From contig NZ_CP121464.1 of assembly GCF_029690045.1 (NCBI RefSeq), forward strand, positions 1,798,001 through 1,862,000: a DNA stretch of 64,000 nucleotides, written 5' to 3'. Under the pieces are notes generated by a model. It was not told the DNA's origin, searched no databases, and saw only the letters and a program-made list of their open reading frames with translations. This DNA is from Janthinobacterium rivuli. Its GTDB lineage: Bacteria > Pseudomonadota > Gammaproteobacteria > Burkholderiales > Burkholderiaceae_D. A program made the translations under genes and the position numbers. Shown piece after piece: positions 1-9,927 of this stretch (its first letter is position 1; each line of letters opens with the position of its first letter).

Positions 1-195
1 GCTGCTGCCCGCCTCGAACAGGGTATCGCCATCGGCAAAGCGCTGCAGCGTGCCATAGCGCTGCAAGCGCTGCAGTTCGAGCCCATTGAAGACGGGCGAG
101 ATCTGGTGGCTGCGGCCCTGCAAGTCGAGCGTGGCGAACTGGACGGGATCGTCCTGCGTCGTTTCGGGAATGAATTCGGGTGTGCTGCTGGCCAT
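1..195 (-). CDS. N-terminus of cyclic-nucleotide-binding-domain protein (partial)
   Basis: Reading the minus strand from the ATG at 195 gives 65 open codons that run off the left edge. Residues from about 35 (SPVFNGLELQRLQRYGTLQRF) followed by ADGDTLFEAG look like the start of a cNMP-binding (Crp-like) domain. In Burkholderiales such an N-terminus often precedes a thioredoxin-reductase-like FAD oxidoreductase, but only the first domain is visible, so the rest is inference. It is transcribed divergently from cysM, with about 250 bp between the two starts. Confidence 0.6.
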   Translation of the reverse strand, partial: MASSTPEFIPETTQDDPVQFATLDLQGRSHQISPVFNGLELQRLQRYGTLQRFADGDTLFEAGSS

Positions 196-447
196 GGCGA
201 GTCCGTTCGGAGGCTGAATAAGCAAATAACAAAAATAACTAACAGTGACGAGTCTAGCGCATGCGGCACGCGCCTGCCGCAATACCCCTTGTGTACGCCC
301 GGAAATGGCGGCGCGGCAGGCGCCATGCCGCATGTGGCGGCGCAGCAAGGCGCGCGTGCGGGCCCGGCTGCTGGAGCCGATCAGCGATACGCGGGCCGGC
401 ATCTCATATTAGAATGGGTCTTTGTTGAACCTACTCAAACAGACACG

Positions 448-1350
448 ATGGCTTACAAGACACTTGAAGATACGATAGGCAATACCCCGCTGGTGCAGCT
501 GACGCGCTTGCCGGGTGCCGATGCGCTTGCGCGCAATAACGTCATCCTGGGCAAGCTGGAAGGCAATAATCCGGCCGGCTCCGTGAAGGACCGCGCGGCC
601 ATGTCCATGCTCAAGCGCGCTGAAGAGCGCGGCGTCATCAAGCCGGGCGATACCCTGATCGAGGCGACCAGTGGCAATACGGGCATCGCGCTGGCCATGG
701 CCGCCGCCTTGCGCGGCTACAAGATGCTGCTCCTGATGCCGGATAACCTGAGCGTGGAGCGCCGCCAGAGCATGGCCGCCTACGGCGCCGACATTTTATT
801 GACGCCGAAGACGGGCGGCATGGAATATGCGCGCGACCTGGCCGAGCAGATGCAGAAGGATGGCCGTGGCGTGATCCTCGACCAGTTCGCCAACGAAGAC
901 AATTCGCGCGCCCACTATGAAAGCACCGGGCCGGAAATCTGGCGCGATACCAATGGCCAGGTCACGCATTTCGTCAGCGCCATGGGCACGACGGGCACCA
1001 TCATGGGCGTGTCGCGCTATTTGAAGGAACAGAATCCCGCCATCCAGATCATCGGCGCGCAGCCCGAGGAAGGTTCGCAGATTCCCGGCATCCGCAAGTG
1101 GCCGGAAGCGTACCTGCCGAAAATCTACGACAAGTCGCGCGTCGACCAGGTGGAGTATGTGAGCCAGGGCGTGGCTGAACGCATGGCGCGCAGCCTGGCG
1201 GCGGAAGAAGGCTTGTTCTGCGGCATCTCTGCAGCCGGCGCCTGCGAAATCGCGCTGCGCATCTCGCAAACGGTGGAAAACGCGACGATCGTGTTTGTCG
1301 TGTGCGACCGTGGCGACCGCTACTTATCTACCGGTGTGTTTCCTGCTTGA
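448..1350 (+). CDS. cysM: cysteine synthase B (O-acetylserine sulfhydrylase)
   Basis: 300 aa, PLP-dependent, makes cysteine from O-acetylserine (or phosphoserine-type acceptors) and sulfide or thiosulfate in the cytoplasm. The PLP lysine is K47 in NPAGSVKDR; the substrate loop SGNTG is at 75-79; the glycine-rich PLP-phosphate loop is GTTGT near residue 185. The open frame continues upstream to 106, but the family N-terminus (MAYKTLEDTIGNTPLV) fixes the start at 448. CysM rather than CysK is suggested by the short length and the sequence around IRKWPEAYLPKIYD. It stands alone; no other sulfur genes are adjacent. Confidence 0.93.
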   Translation: MAYKTLEDTIGNTPLVQLTRLPGADALARNNVILGKLEGNNPAGSVKDRAAMSMLKRAEERGVIKPGDTLIEATSGNTGIALAMAAALRGYKMLLLMPDNLSVERRQSMAAYGADILLTPKTGGMEYARDLAEQMQKDGRGVILDQFANEDNSRAHYESTGPEIWRDTNGQVTHFVSAMGTTGTIMGVSRYLKEQNPAIQIIGAQPEEGSQIPGIRKWPEAYLPKIYDKSRVDQVEYVSQGVAERMARSLAAEEGLFCGISAAGACEIALRISQTVENATIVFVVCDRGDRYLSTGVFPA

Positions 1351-1407
1351 TAGTTGATACGGGAAAATAATGTCGGCCAGAACGGCCTGAGAACTGCTGG
1401 AAATACC

Positions 1408-1428
1408 CCCTCCCCATGGCGGGGAGGG
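1408..1428. other. hairpin between convergent cysM and HTH gene
   Basis: CCCTCCCC (1408-1415) pairs with GGGGAGGG (1421-1428) around a 5-nt loop. It lies between two convergent stop codons, so it may end transcription, but neither strand has a convincing T-run after the stem. Confidence 0.35.
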
Positions 1429-1450
1429 AAAACCTGCGGAACTGGCAGGA

Positions 1451-1783
1451 TCAGCCTTGTGGCGTTTCGCCTTCTTTTGGCTTGAATTGCTTGTCGCTGA
1501 TGCGGAATTTGTTGCGGCGGTCACCCATCAGGTAACGCAGGTCACGGATGCTCAGGTCGCTGACTTCGTGCATGCGGATCAACAGCGATGCGCCGACCGG
1601 CAGGCGGTGGTGGCGGATTTTACTGATGACTGGTGGCGCTACTTCCAGCGCGCGGGACAGGGCTGCGTCGTTTTTCAGGCGCAGGTTTTCGATCAGGGTA
1701 TCGAGCAGTCTGTTTGGGTTGTACTGGAGCAGATCGTCGGAGTCCGAATCGCTGTTCATATCAATGCCGACTTGGTTTGTCAT
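1451..1783 (-). CDS. small helix-turn-helix (Cro/XRE-like) regulator
   Basis: 110 aa from the ATG at 1783, which has a good ribosome site (AGAAGGA, about 11 nt upstream); the open frame extends further up but without a comparable site. Residues 30-75 (LRLKNDAALSRALEV, APPVISKIRHHRLPVGASLL) read as a helix-turn-helix with recognition helix PPVISKIRH, followed by a conserved-looking IRDLRYLMGDRR tail. The first 20 residues are acidic and Ser/Asp-rich. No ligand-binding domain is present. It probably binds DNA alone or as a small oligomer. The structured AT-rich region upstream is a candidate autoregulatory site. Target genes are unknown. Confidence 0.7.
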   Translation of the reverse strand: MTNQVGIDMNSDSDSDDLLQYNPNRLLDTLIENLRLKNDAALSRALEVAPPVISKIRHHRLPVGASLLIRMHEVSDLSIRDLRYLMGDRRNKFRISDKQFKPKEGETPQG

Positions 1784-2221
1784 GATGTTATTGTTCCTTC
1801 TGTAGTTGCACTGCAAAGTAAAAAACACTCGGAGCTCGCTCTTGCTGCGTTCATGTTCATTCTTTACTAAAAGGAACGAATTCACACACGGTACGATCCG
1901 GGATACAGTTTTTCGTAATATATACACAATTGTACAACAGGATTCAATTTCAGGCCGGAAAGCCCAGCAATCTTGCTTTGTACAAAATAGGTGTTGTCTT
2001 GTTGCAACACCTATTTATTCTTTATTATGCTCTATGATAGAACAAAAATTGTACTTTGACAAAAGTTAAGTATAAAACCATTTCCGTATTCCGTGCCGCA
2101 CAAAGGCTGGCGAGCAAGGCTGGCACATGTTATCGGCCCTACCATAGACTTGTTTTCTGGTCGCTTCAACATCCCTTACGCTTTCTTACAAGTAATATTA
2201 TAACTTTACACTGACTTTCGG
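1784..2221. promoter_or_regulatory. AT-rich intergenic region with hairpin and TTGTACAA palindromes
   Basis: About 440 bp without a gene, much more AT-rich than its surroundings. It holds a perfect 12-bp stem, AAATAGGTGTTG (1985-1996) with CAACACCTATTT (2005-2016), two TTGTACAA palindromes (1930-1937 and 1978-1985, 48 bp apart) and a degenerate copy TTGTACTT (2049-2056). These lie upstream of the HTH gene that starts at 1783 and downstream of mltB. The role as operators is inference. Confidence 0.45.
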
Positions 2222-3379
2222 TTAGCGTGCGCGCACTTGGCTGATGGCCTTGCCCAGGTCGATCACTGACATGGCATAAAAATAACTTCTGTTGTACTGA
2301 GTTATAGCAAAGAAGTTATTGGTTGCCAAGTGATACTCAGTTGCTTCTGAACCATTTTGCAGATCGATCAGGCCAAACAGCATGTTCTGGGGTGTGGACG
2401 GGCCGGCACTGACGCCCGCCTCCTGCATTTCCGCCAGCCGGTACTTCGCTTGCAAGCCCTGGCCGATGAATTTTTCCCAGGCGCGGCTGGCCGAGACGGT
2501 GACGGGATAGGTGCTGATGGCCGGATCGTCGCGCCGCCAACCGTGCTCGACGAGGAAATGCGCGACGCTGCCGATGGCGTCGGCTGTGGAATTGCGCAGG
2601 TCGATGTGACTATCGCCATCGAAGTCCACCGCATATTTCATGATGCTGCTAGGCATGAACTGGGGCAGGCCGATGGCGCCCGCATACGAGCCGAGCAGGG
2701 TCAAGGGATCGATGCCATCCTTGCGCGCGTACAGCAGCGCGTTTTCCAGTTCTCCCTTGAAAAACTCCATGCGCGCGGCGCGCGTCGGGCTTTCCGGGTA
2801 GGAAAACGCCAGGGTCGTCAGCGCGTCGAGCACGCGGAAACGGCCCGTGTTGCGTCCGTAGACAGTTTCCACGCCGATGATGCCGACGATGATTTCGGCC
2901 GGCACGCCATATTCGCGTTCGGCGCGCGCCAGCGCTTCCGCATTCTCTTCCCAGAATTTCACGCCCGCATTGATGCGCACCGGCTCGATGAAGCGGGCGC
3001 TGTACGCTTGCCAGTTCTTCGGCTTGCCCGGCGGGGCCGGCTTCATCAGTTGCACGGTCGACTCGACATAGCGCACCTTGCCGATCAGGACATCGAGTTC
3101 GGCGCGGTTAAAGCCGTGTTTGGCGGACATCTCGTCGAGGAAGGCGCGTACTTCTTTCCAGTTGGCATAGTCGACAAATTCGCCTTCGAAGTCGAATTTC
3201 GCCGGTGCTTTTTTGGCCGCTGTCTTGGCGGGTGGCGTCTTGGCCGCGCGCACGGCACGGGCCCGGTCGGCAGCGGAAATATTGCTGTTTTCGCCAGCAT
3301 GCGCGGTGGACAGACACAGGGGAAGGGCGAGGAGCAGGGACAGGGCGGGGTATTTGATCGGTAACAAGGAGCGTCTCAT
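2222..3379 (-). CDS. mltB: lytic murein transglycosylase B
   Basis: About 385 aa. It cleaves the MurNAc-GlcNAc bond of peptidoglycan to form 1,6-anhydro ends in the periplasm. An N-terminal signal peptide (SLLPIKYPALSLLLALPLCLSTAHA) is present without a lipobox cysteine at its end. The SLT/MltB domain covers most of the protein; the catalytic glutamate is in GVETVYGRNTG, and the PQFMPSSIMKYA motif typical of MltB follows. The start at 3379 overlaps the upstream transglutaminase stop as ATGA; an in-frame ATG at 3385 is equally possible. It is the last gene of the moxR-DUF58-transglutaminase operon. Confidence 0.9.
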   Translation of the reverse strand: MRRSLLPIKYPALSLLLALPLCLSTAHAGENSNISAADRARAVRAAKTPPAKTAAKKAPAKFDFEGEFVDYANWKEVRAFLDEMSAKHGFNRAELDVLIGKVRYVESTVQLMKPAPPGKPKNWQAYSARFIEPVRINAGVKFWEENAEALARAEREYGVPAEIIVGIIGVETVYGRNTGRFRVLDALTTLAFSYPESPTRAARMEFFKGELENALLYARKDGIDPLTLLGSYAGAIGLPQFMPSSIMKYAVDFDGDSHIDLRNSTADAIGSVAHFLVEHGWRRDDPAISTYPVTVSASRAWEKFIGQGLQAKYRLAEMQEAGVSAGPSTPQNMLFGLIDLQNGSEATEYHLATNNFFAITQYNRSYFYAMSVIDLGKAISQVRAR

Positions 3380-5397
3380 CGGCATTGGGTTAACAGGCGG
3401 CGCAAGTTGCGCCGCGCGCGGAATTGTTCGTCTGGGTTGGCATTACCATACTTCATCGCGGCATAGATTGCCAGAAACTGTGCAATGGCGGCGTGCGCCT
3501 CTTGTGTGGCCTTGCCTGCGGACAGCCGCGCAGCATAACCGTGCGGGCCTTCATGCGGCGCACGGCTGTAGCCGCGCCGCGCCTGCTGCTGGCAAAACTG
3601 CGCGTACAGGGCCTCGAGCGGATCGCCTTGCCGCGCCTGCCGCCACCAGACCAGGGCACCGGCCACGGCCGCCAGCAGGGCCAGCACGGCGCAAGCGGCT
3701 GCCAGCTTTTTTGCGGGCACGTTTTTCAAGCCGTCGAGCATGGCGCGCTGGCGCTGCGGCGTGGTGTCGAGCACCCAGTTGCTCCAGACGTGCTCGGCTT
3801 GCTGCCATTGCTGGCGCCACGCGGCAAGCGCCCCGTGCGCGCCGCCATCGAGGCCGGCCAAGGCGCGCCACGCCGTCAGCGGCGACGGGGCCGGCGGCAG
3901 GGCGGCGTCGAGGTTGCGCTCGGTGCGCAGGGGCGCCACGGCGCCGGTGGGATCGACGCGTACCCAGCCCCGGCCGGCCAGCCACACTTCGCTCCAGGCA
4001 TGGGCGTCGGACTGGCGCACGCTCAGGCTGTTGTCCGTGCCGTTGCGCAGGCCGCCCTGGTAGCCCGTGACGACGCGCGCGGGTATGCCCATGGCGCGCA
4101 TCAGCACGACAAAGCTGCCCGCGTAATGCTCGCAAAAGCCCGCCTGCGTGGTAAACAGGAAGTCGTCGACGCCATGCTTGCCCAGCAGTGGCGGCTGCAG
4201 GGTGTAGCGGAACGGCGCACGGCGAAAGTGGTCGAGCACGGCGGCGATGGCGTCGGCGGGCGCCAGCGCCTGCGCGCCCTGGCCGCGCAATGCGCGGGCC
4301 CAGGCCACGCTGCGCGGATTGCTGCCAGCGGGCAAGGCCAGCCATGGCTGCTGCTGCTCTGGCGACAGGCCCGCCTGCAGCCGGTAGCGTGGCAGGGAAC
4401 TGACGCGGTAACGGACGGTCGAAGTAATAGGCTGTATGGTCAGCACTTCCACCGCGGACGACACGACATACGGATTGCCTGGCAGGCGTTCGATGCTGCG
4501 CGGTACGTCGAGCGCGAAGATGCGCCGTTGGCCGCTCGCTTGCAAGGTCACTTCGTATTGGCTGGGCTGGCCTTCCAGTGCGATGTCTATCCGGTTGTCG
4601 CTGGCCGGTGCGCGCTGGCCCGCGCCCCGGCGCGTCCAGGTGGCGCCGTCGAAGTCGCCCAGCACGACGCCGCGCCAGTACAGCTGCTCTTGCGGTGGAA
4701 GTGGTGTACTGAAACTGGCCGTGAAGACGGGTTCGCTTGACAGAGCCAGCGAGGCGATGGCACCCGGCTGCATGCTGTCGGACAAGCCCGTGCGCGCCTG
4801 CGCGCCTTCCGGCGCCGCGCCCCACAGGGGGCCGTCGATGCGTGGCACGGCCAGAAACAGTACGGCCGACAGGGGAAGGGCCAGCGCCAGCATGCGACCC
4901 AGCAAACGCAGCCTTTGCGCCAGGCGCGGCTGCACGGCGCCGTACTGGGCCGACAACAGGCCAGCGAGCAGGACGATGACGGTGGCCAGCATCCACGCGG
5001 CGCTGAGGATGCCTTGCGCATGGAAGAAGTTCGCCAGCAGGAGGAAAAAACTGAGGAAAACAAAGACGAAGATGTCGCGCCGGCCATGCATTTCCAGCGA
5101 CTTCAAGGCCAGCAGCAGGGCCAGCATGGCCACGCCGGGATCGCGTCCCAGCACGGTGCCATAGCTGGCGTAGACGCCGGCGATGCCGAGCAAGGCCAGC
5201 GGCGCGAGCACGGTCAATTGGGGCTGGCGCCGGCCCCGCACGGTAATGACGGCGCGCCACAGCAGAAGGGCGGCAGCGGCGGCCGACAGCCACAGGGGCA
5301 GGTGCAGCGCGTGCGGCGCCAGCACCATGGCGGCGGCCAGCAACAGCAGCACGATATCGGCCTTGTCGCGCGGCAAGTTGGTCAGCCAGGCTTTCAT
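3376..5397 (-). CDS. TgpA-type transmembrane transglutaminase (DUF3488 + transglutaminase-like)
   Basis: 673 aa. The N-terminal ~180 residues hold about six hydrophobic segments (DUF3488), then a periplasmic transglutaminase-like domain with the complete triad: Cys ~412 in AGFCEHYAG, His ~456 in SDAHAWSEVW and Asp ~472 in VDPTG. One more membrane helix (AACAVLALLAAVAGALVWW) and a DUF4129-like C-terminal tail follow. The start at 5397 forms an ATGA overlap with the DUF58 gene, so the two are translationally coupled. The Pseudomonas aeruginosa relative TgpA is reported essential; the substrate is not known. Context with MoxR, DUF58 and MltB suggests envelope maintenance. Confidence 0.88.
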   Translation of the reverse strand: MKAWLTNLPRDKADIVLLLLAAAMVLAPHALHLPLWLSAAAAALLLWRAVITVRGRRQPQLTVLAPLALLGIAGVYASYGTVLGRDPGVAMLALLLALKSLEMHGRRDIFVFVFLSFFLLLANFFHAQGILSAAWMLATVIVLLAGLLSAQYGAVQPRLAQRLRLLGRMLALALPLSAVLFLAVPRIDGPLWGAAPEGAQARTGLSDSMQPGAIASLALSSEPVFTASFSTPLPPQEQLYWRGVVLGDFDGATWTRRGAGQRAPASDNRIDIALEGQPSQYEVTLQASGQRRIFALDVPRSIERLPGNPYVVSSAVEVLTIQPITSTVRYRVSSLPRYRLQAGLSPEQQQPWLALPAGSNPRSVAWARALRGQGAQALAPADAIAAVLDHFRRAPFRYTLQPPLLGKHGVDDFLFTTQAGFCEHYAGSFVVLMRAMGIPARVVTGYQGGLRNGTDNSLSVRQSDAHAWSEVWLAGRGWVRVDPTGAVAPLRTERNLDAALPPAPSPLTAWRALAGLDGGAHGALAAWRQQWQQAEHVWSNWVLDTTPQRQRAMLDGLKNVPAKKLAAACAVLALLAAVAGALVWWRQARQGDPLEALYAQFCQQQARRGYSRAPHEGPHGYAARLSAGKATQEAHAAIAQFLAIYAAMKYGNANPDEQFRARRNLRRLLTQCR

Positions 5398-6395
5398 GGC
5401 GTCGCCTGCGCTGGCGGCCAATCGTGCGGCACATCATGCAGCGCCAGCGCGCGCAGGCAGGCGTCGCGCTGGCTGGGGCCCAAGGCCGGTGCCAGAGTCA
5501 GCGCGCCCAGGCGCAAGCCGTATGGCAAGCCCGTGCGTTCCGCCTGCAGCACCCAAGCGGCCAGGCGCGACAAACGCGCTTCCGGCGCCAGCGCGTGCAG
5601 AGTGGCGAGATCGAACACGATGCTGCCACGGGCTGCGCCCGCTTGCGCGTCGGCGGCTGGCTGGAATTGCTTGCTGAATAAATGCTCGCCGTCATGCCGG
5701 GCGATCTGGCGCCAGGCCAGGCGGTGCAAAGGGTCGCCGGTCTGGTAGGCGCGCACGCCGGCCAGTTCCAGGGCGCCGCCGGACGAGTGTGGCTGTTGTG
5801 GTGTCTGCTTTGCCGGCTGTTCTGTCCCGGCCGGCAAGGGCAGCGGCGGCGCGTTCTGCTCGGGCTGTGGATACACGAGCACGCGCGCTTCGGGTTGCCA
5901 GTGGCACCAGGCAACAAACAGGCCCAGCGGGAAACTGCCGGACAGGCGCAAGGGCGGGGCATCGAGCCAGCCGCGTTGCCGCGCCGCTACGACGATATGG
6001 ATGGCCGTTTCCCCGTGGGCATCGATATCGGCCAGGCTAGGCGCTGCGGTGGAATCGATCACGGCCAGCTGGATCGCATGGCGCGGGCGCGCGCTGCGGT
6101 TGATCAGGCGCAAGGTGAACGTGGCCTGGCCGCCCGCGAACACAGCTTGGCCCGGCGTGGCGGCCAGCGCCAGGCCCGCCAGGTTGCGGCTGGCAAACAG
6201 CATGTCGGCGATGGCGCAGGCGGCCGCGAAATACGTGAGCGCATAGCCCAGGCCCAGGCGGTAATTGACGGCGGCGATCCATAGCGCCAGCAGCAGCGCG
6301 GCAAACGCCAGGCCCGCGCGCGAGGGACGGATGTGCACGCGCTGCGCGCCCAGCCAGGGGCGCGCCGGCAGCCAGCGGATGGTGCGCAGGCGCAT
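5394..6395 (-). CDS. DUF58 domain protein (MoxR-associated)
   Basis: 333 aa. Two hydrophobic stretches near the N-terminus (AGLAFAALLLALWIAAVNY and LTYFAAACAIADMLFA) precede a cytoplasmic or periplasmic DUF58 region containing the hallmark YQTGDPLHRLAWRQIAR (the GDPLRRIDW-like motif). The C-terminal half is von-Willebrand-A-like in this family. A much longer open frame extends upstream, but it overlaps the moxR gene on the same strand; the ATG at 6395, 5 nt after the moxR stop, gives the family N-terminus. It probably works with the MoxR ATPase; biochemical role unknown. Confidence 0.86.
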   Translation of the reverse strand: MRLRTIRWLPARPWLGAQRVHIRPSRAGLAFAALLLALWIAAVNYRLGLGYALTYFAAACAIADMLFASRNLAGLALAATPGQAVFAGGQATFTLRLINRSARPRHAIQLAVIDSTAAPSLADIDAHGETAIHIVVAARQRGWLDAPPLRLSGSFPLGLFVAWCHWQPEARVLVYPQPEQNAPPLPLPAGTEQPAKQTPQQPHSSGGALELAGVRAYQTGDPLHRLAWRQIARHDGEHLFSKQFQPAADAQAGAARGSIVFDLATLHALAPEARLSRLAAWVLQAERTGLPYGLRLGALTLAPALGPSQRDACLRALALHDVPHDWPPAQATP

Positions 6396-6400
6396 GGCAG

Positions 6401-7309
<909 letters not shown>

Positions 7310-7520
7310 GCTATTTCTATCACAGTAAGTCGGATTATTTAATTTACAATCGCTTTGGCCAGGTCAAGCCGTGCCGCCCGCCCGTGTCGGGCTCGTGGTA
7401 GATTAGTGCAGTAGCGGCACAGACCGGCCAGTGATTTTATGCGAGAACGCGCAGGGCGAACAGGAATGCCATGCAGTGTTCCCGGAGAACGGACAGAGAC
7501 AGAGGTAACCAGTACAGCGC

Positions 7521-8447
7521 ATGAGCACAGCCATTTATACCCATCCCGATTGCCAGCGCCATGAAATGGGCGACTGGCATCCAGAATCGCCGGCCCGCTT
7601 GCAGGCCATCAATGATCAATTGATCCTCGCGCACATCAGCGACCTGGTCGAGCACCGCGATGGCGTGCATGCGCAATTGTCCGATATCGAGCGCAACCAC
7701 AGCGCGACGGCCATCGGCCTCGTGCGCGACAATGTGCCGCAGGCCGGTGACTATTACCCGCTCGATGGCGACACCCTGCTCAACGCGCACAGCTACGAGG
7801 CGGCGCTGGCCGCCGCTGGCTCGGCCGTGGCGGCCACGGATGCCGTCATCGATGGCGAGATCAGCAACGCCTTTTGCGCGATCCGCCCGCCCGGCCACCA
7901 CGCGCGGCCCAGCGAACCCATGGGTTTTTGCCTGTTCAATAATGTCGCCATCGCCGCCAAGCATGCGCTCGACGTGCGCGGCCTGGAACGGGTCGCCATC
8001 GTCGATTTCGACGTGCACCATGGCAATGGCACGGCCGAGTCCGTGGCAAATGATCCGCGCATCCTGATGGTGAGCTTTTTCCAGCACCCGTTCTATCCGT
8101 ACAGCGACGTGGAATCGTACACGGACACGCGCGTCAACGTGCCCGTGCCGGCCCGCTCGAAGGGCGACGCCGTGCGCCAGCTGGTGCTCGACCACTGGCT
8201 GCCAGCGCTGCACCGGCAGCAGCCGCAGATGATTTTCATTTCCGCCGGTTTCGACGCCCACCGTGAAGACGATGTGGGCGGCATGGGTCTGGTGGAGGCC
8301 GACTACACGTGGATGACGCAGCAGATGATGGCCGTGGCCAATCAGTATGGCAAGGGCCGCATCGTCAGCTGCCTGGAAGGGGGCTACAACCTGTCGTCCC
8401 TGGGCCGCAGCGTGGCGGCGCACGTGAAGGCGCTGGCGGAGCTTTAA
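7521..8447 (+). CDS. histone-deacetylase-family amidohydrolase
   Basis: 308 aa, class II HDAC-like / acetylpolyamine amidohydrolase fold. All zinc-site and catalytic motifs are present: RPPGHHA (His126, His127), VDFDVHHGNGT (Asp164, His166 as zinc ligands), SAGFDAHREDDVGG with the third Asp ligand, and the C-terminal GGYN. Bacterial members deacetylate lysines, polyamines or other amides; the substrate cannot be told from sequence. Its stop directly abuts the stop of the convergent small gene. Confidence 0.88.
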   Translation: MSTAIYTHPDCQRHEMGDWHPESPARLQAINDQLILAHISDLVEHRDGVHAQLSDIERNHSATAIGLVRDNVPQAGDYYPLDGDTLLNAHSYEAALAAAGSAVAATDAVIDGEISNAFCAIRPPGHHARPSEPMGFCLFNNVAIAAKHALDVRGLERVAIVDFDVHHGNGTAESVANDPRILMVSFFQHPFYPYSDVESYTDTRVNVPVPARSKGDAVRQLVLDHWLPALHRQQPQMIFISAGFDAHREDDVGGMGLVEADYTWMTQQMMAVANQYGKGRIVSCLEGGYNLSSLGRSVAAHVKALAEL

Positions 8448-8774
8448 CTAAAGCAAACTCGGGCGGCTGCGAGAATTCGTGTGGCGGTGCGTCTGGTAGT
8501 CGAGCGCATCGCCGGCCATGAAGCGGCGCCAGGCTTGCGTGTAGACGAGCGACGATTTGTCCGCGTCAAAACTGTCGAGCTGCAACATGTCGCGGTGATG
8601 CTTGATTTCATTGACCAGTTGGTCATACAGCACTTGCAAGCCATAGCTGTCCGCGCTCTGGCGCTTCAACCGTTCTTCCAGCTGCGCCACTTGGTCCTGC
8701 AACTGCCGGCATTCCTTCTTCCAGTCATTGCGCGGCACGCGCTTGGGCGCCATGCCAGTGTGTTCCATCATCAT
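8448..8774 (-). CDS. hypothetical coiled-coil protein
   Basis: 108 aa, unrecognised. Residues 17-40 (NDWKKECRQLQDQVAQLEERL) form a likely coiled coil; the middle reads YGLQVLYDQLVNEIKHHRDML and the C-terminus is basic (THRHTNSRSR). No signal peptide or membrane segment. Three consecutive ATG codons (8774, 8771, 8768) leave the exact start open. Codon use matches neighbours and the stop abuts that of the HDAC-like gene, which supports a real gene. Confidence 0.6.
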   Translation of the reverse strand: MMMEHTGMAPKRVPRNDWKKECRQLQDQVAQLEERLKRQSADSYGLQVLYDQLVNEIKHHRDMLQLDSFDADKSSLVYTQAWRRFMAGDALDYQTHRHTNSRSRPSLL

Positions 8775-8929
8775 ATCGCACTATCCCATCGCCTATCTCC
8801 CCGGCGGGAGCCAGCCTGGAAAATAATTGCTTTTCATTTAAGAGGCGATATTAGAGCATACTTTTTTGTTTCTTTCAGTAAATATAAAAATCCATGTGGA
8901 AATATTTGACCTGGCTTCCCGGGCGCGTC

Positions 8930-9727
8930 TCACTGATGCTGCATTGTCTGCAAGGGCGCTGCCGGAGCGGCTCCAGCCATCTTGCCCTCGTCGGCGTACG
9001 TCAGGGTCAGCAGGGTATCGTCGTCCCAGTTCACGTCATGCAGCGGCGGCACGTAGCGCTGGCGGTCTTGCGTGAGGCGGATGTCCAGGGTGCGCTCGCC
9101 CGAGCGCGCCTGCACGGCAAGCAGCTTGCGGGCCACGGGAAACGGCACGTGGATCAGCGACGAGTGGCACGGTCCGCCCGCCAGGCGGAACAGGTTGCGC
9201 CGTACAAAGGACAATTCGTCCTGCTCGACGGCCCAGCGGATTTCGCATTCCAGGCGCAAGTCGCCCAGGCGGCGCACGTTCTGCGGCAAGCCCGGCGTGT
9301 GGATGTCGGCGCGCCAGCGCAAGGTGTCGCGCTTCTTGTTGCTGACCAGGTCGGCATTCGCATCGTAGGCGGTCTTGTCGCGCGACAAAGTGAAACCGCC
9401 ATCCGCCGCCAGCGGCACGGGGATCGACAGGTTGTCGGCTGACAGGTGCAGGGTCACGCCATCGAGCCTGGCCTGGGGCGTGGCGGGTATCAGCATGAAG
9501 CGCAGCGGCGCGGCTGGCGCCAGGCGCTGGTGGTCGGCATACGCGTCGAGTCCCCTGAGCATGGTGCGGTAGGGGCGCAGGTCGGGATCGCGCGTGCCTT
9601 GCACGTCGACGATCTGCTGCATTTCCTGATTCACCGCCTCGCCCGGCGCCGCCGGTTTTTCCTGGGCCATGGCGGGCAGCAGGCAGGCGTAAAGGGAGGC
9701 GAGGAGGCAAAAGCGGGAAAAGTGCAT
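8930..9727 (-). CDS. hypothetical exported protein
   Basis: 265 aa. A clear signal peptide (FCLLASLYACLLPAMA, then QEKP) predicts export to the periplasm. The mature part is mostly beta-like, with Ig-like patterning (RFMLIPATPQARLDG, GGFTLSRDKTAYDANADLV) and a pair of cysteines (LRLECEIRW and GGPCHSSL) that could form a disulfide. I do not recognise the family. It is a single gene with about 200 bp to the divergent GTPase gene. Confidence 0.65.
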   Translation of the reverse strand: MHFSRFCLLASLYACLLPAMAQEKPAAPGEAVNQEMQQIVDVQGTRDPDLRPYRTMLRGLDAYADHQRLAPAAPLRFMLIPATPQARLDGVTLHLSADNLSIPVPLAADGGFTLSRDKTAYDANADLVSNKKRDTLRWRADIHTPGLPQNVRRLGDLRLECEIRWAVEQDELSFVRRNLFRLAGGPCHSSLIHVPFPVARKLLAVQARSGERTLDIRLTQDRQRYVPPLHDVNWDDDTLLTLTYADEGKMAGAAPAAPLQTMQHQ

Positions 9728-9927
9728 GGAATGCGTGTCAGGTTAAGCTTGCGATGGGGAACCGGTCAGGCTGGACGGATTGCAGATCTTATCATTCAGG
9801 TAACTGCCAAATTATCACCAATTGTCTCGTTCATGTCGCACGGCTGGCGTTGGCGGCGGAAAATGGGACGTCGTGGCGGCAACCACGTAAAATAGCGGAT
9901 TGACCGAACGATTTTGAAAGCAAGAGC

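Noticed and set aside
106..447. N-terminal extension of cysM
   Set aside because: CysM proteins begin at MAYKTLEDTIGNTPL; the extension overlaps the divergent gene and has no domain.
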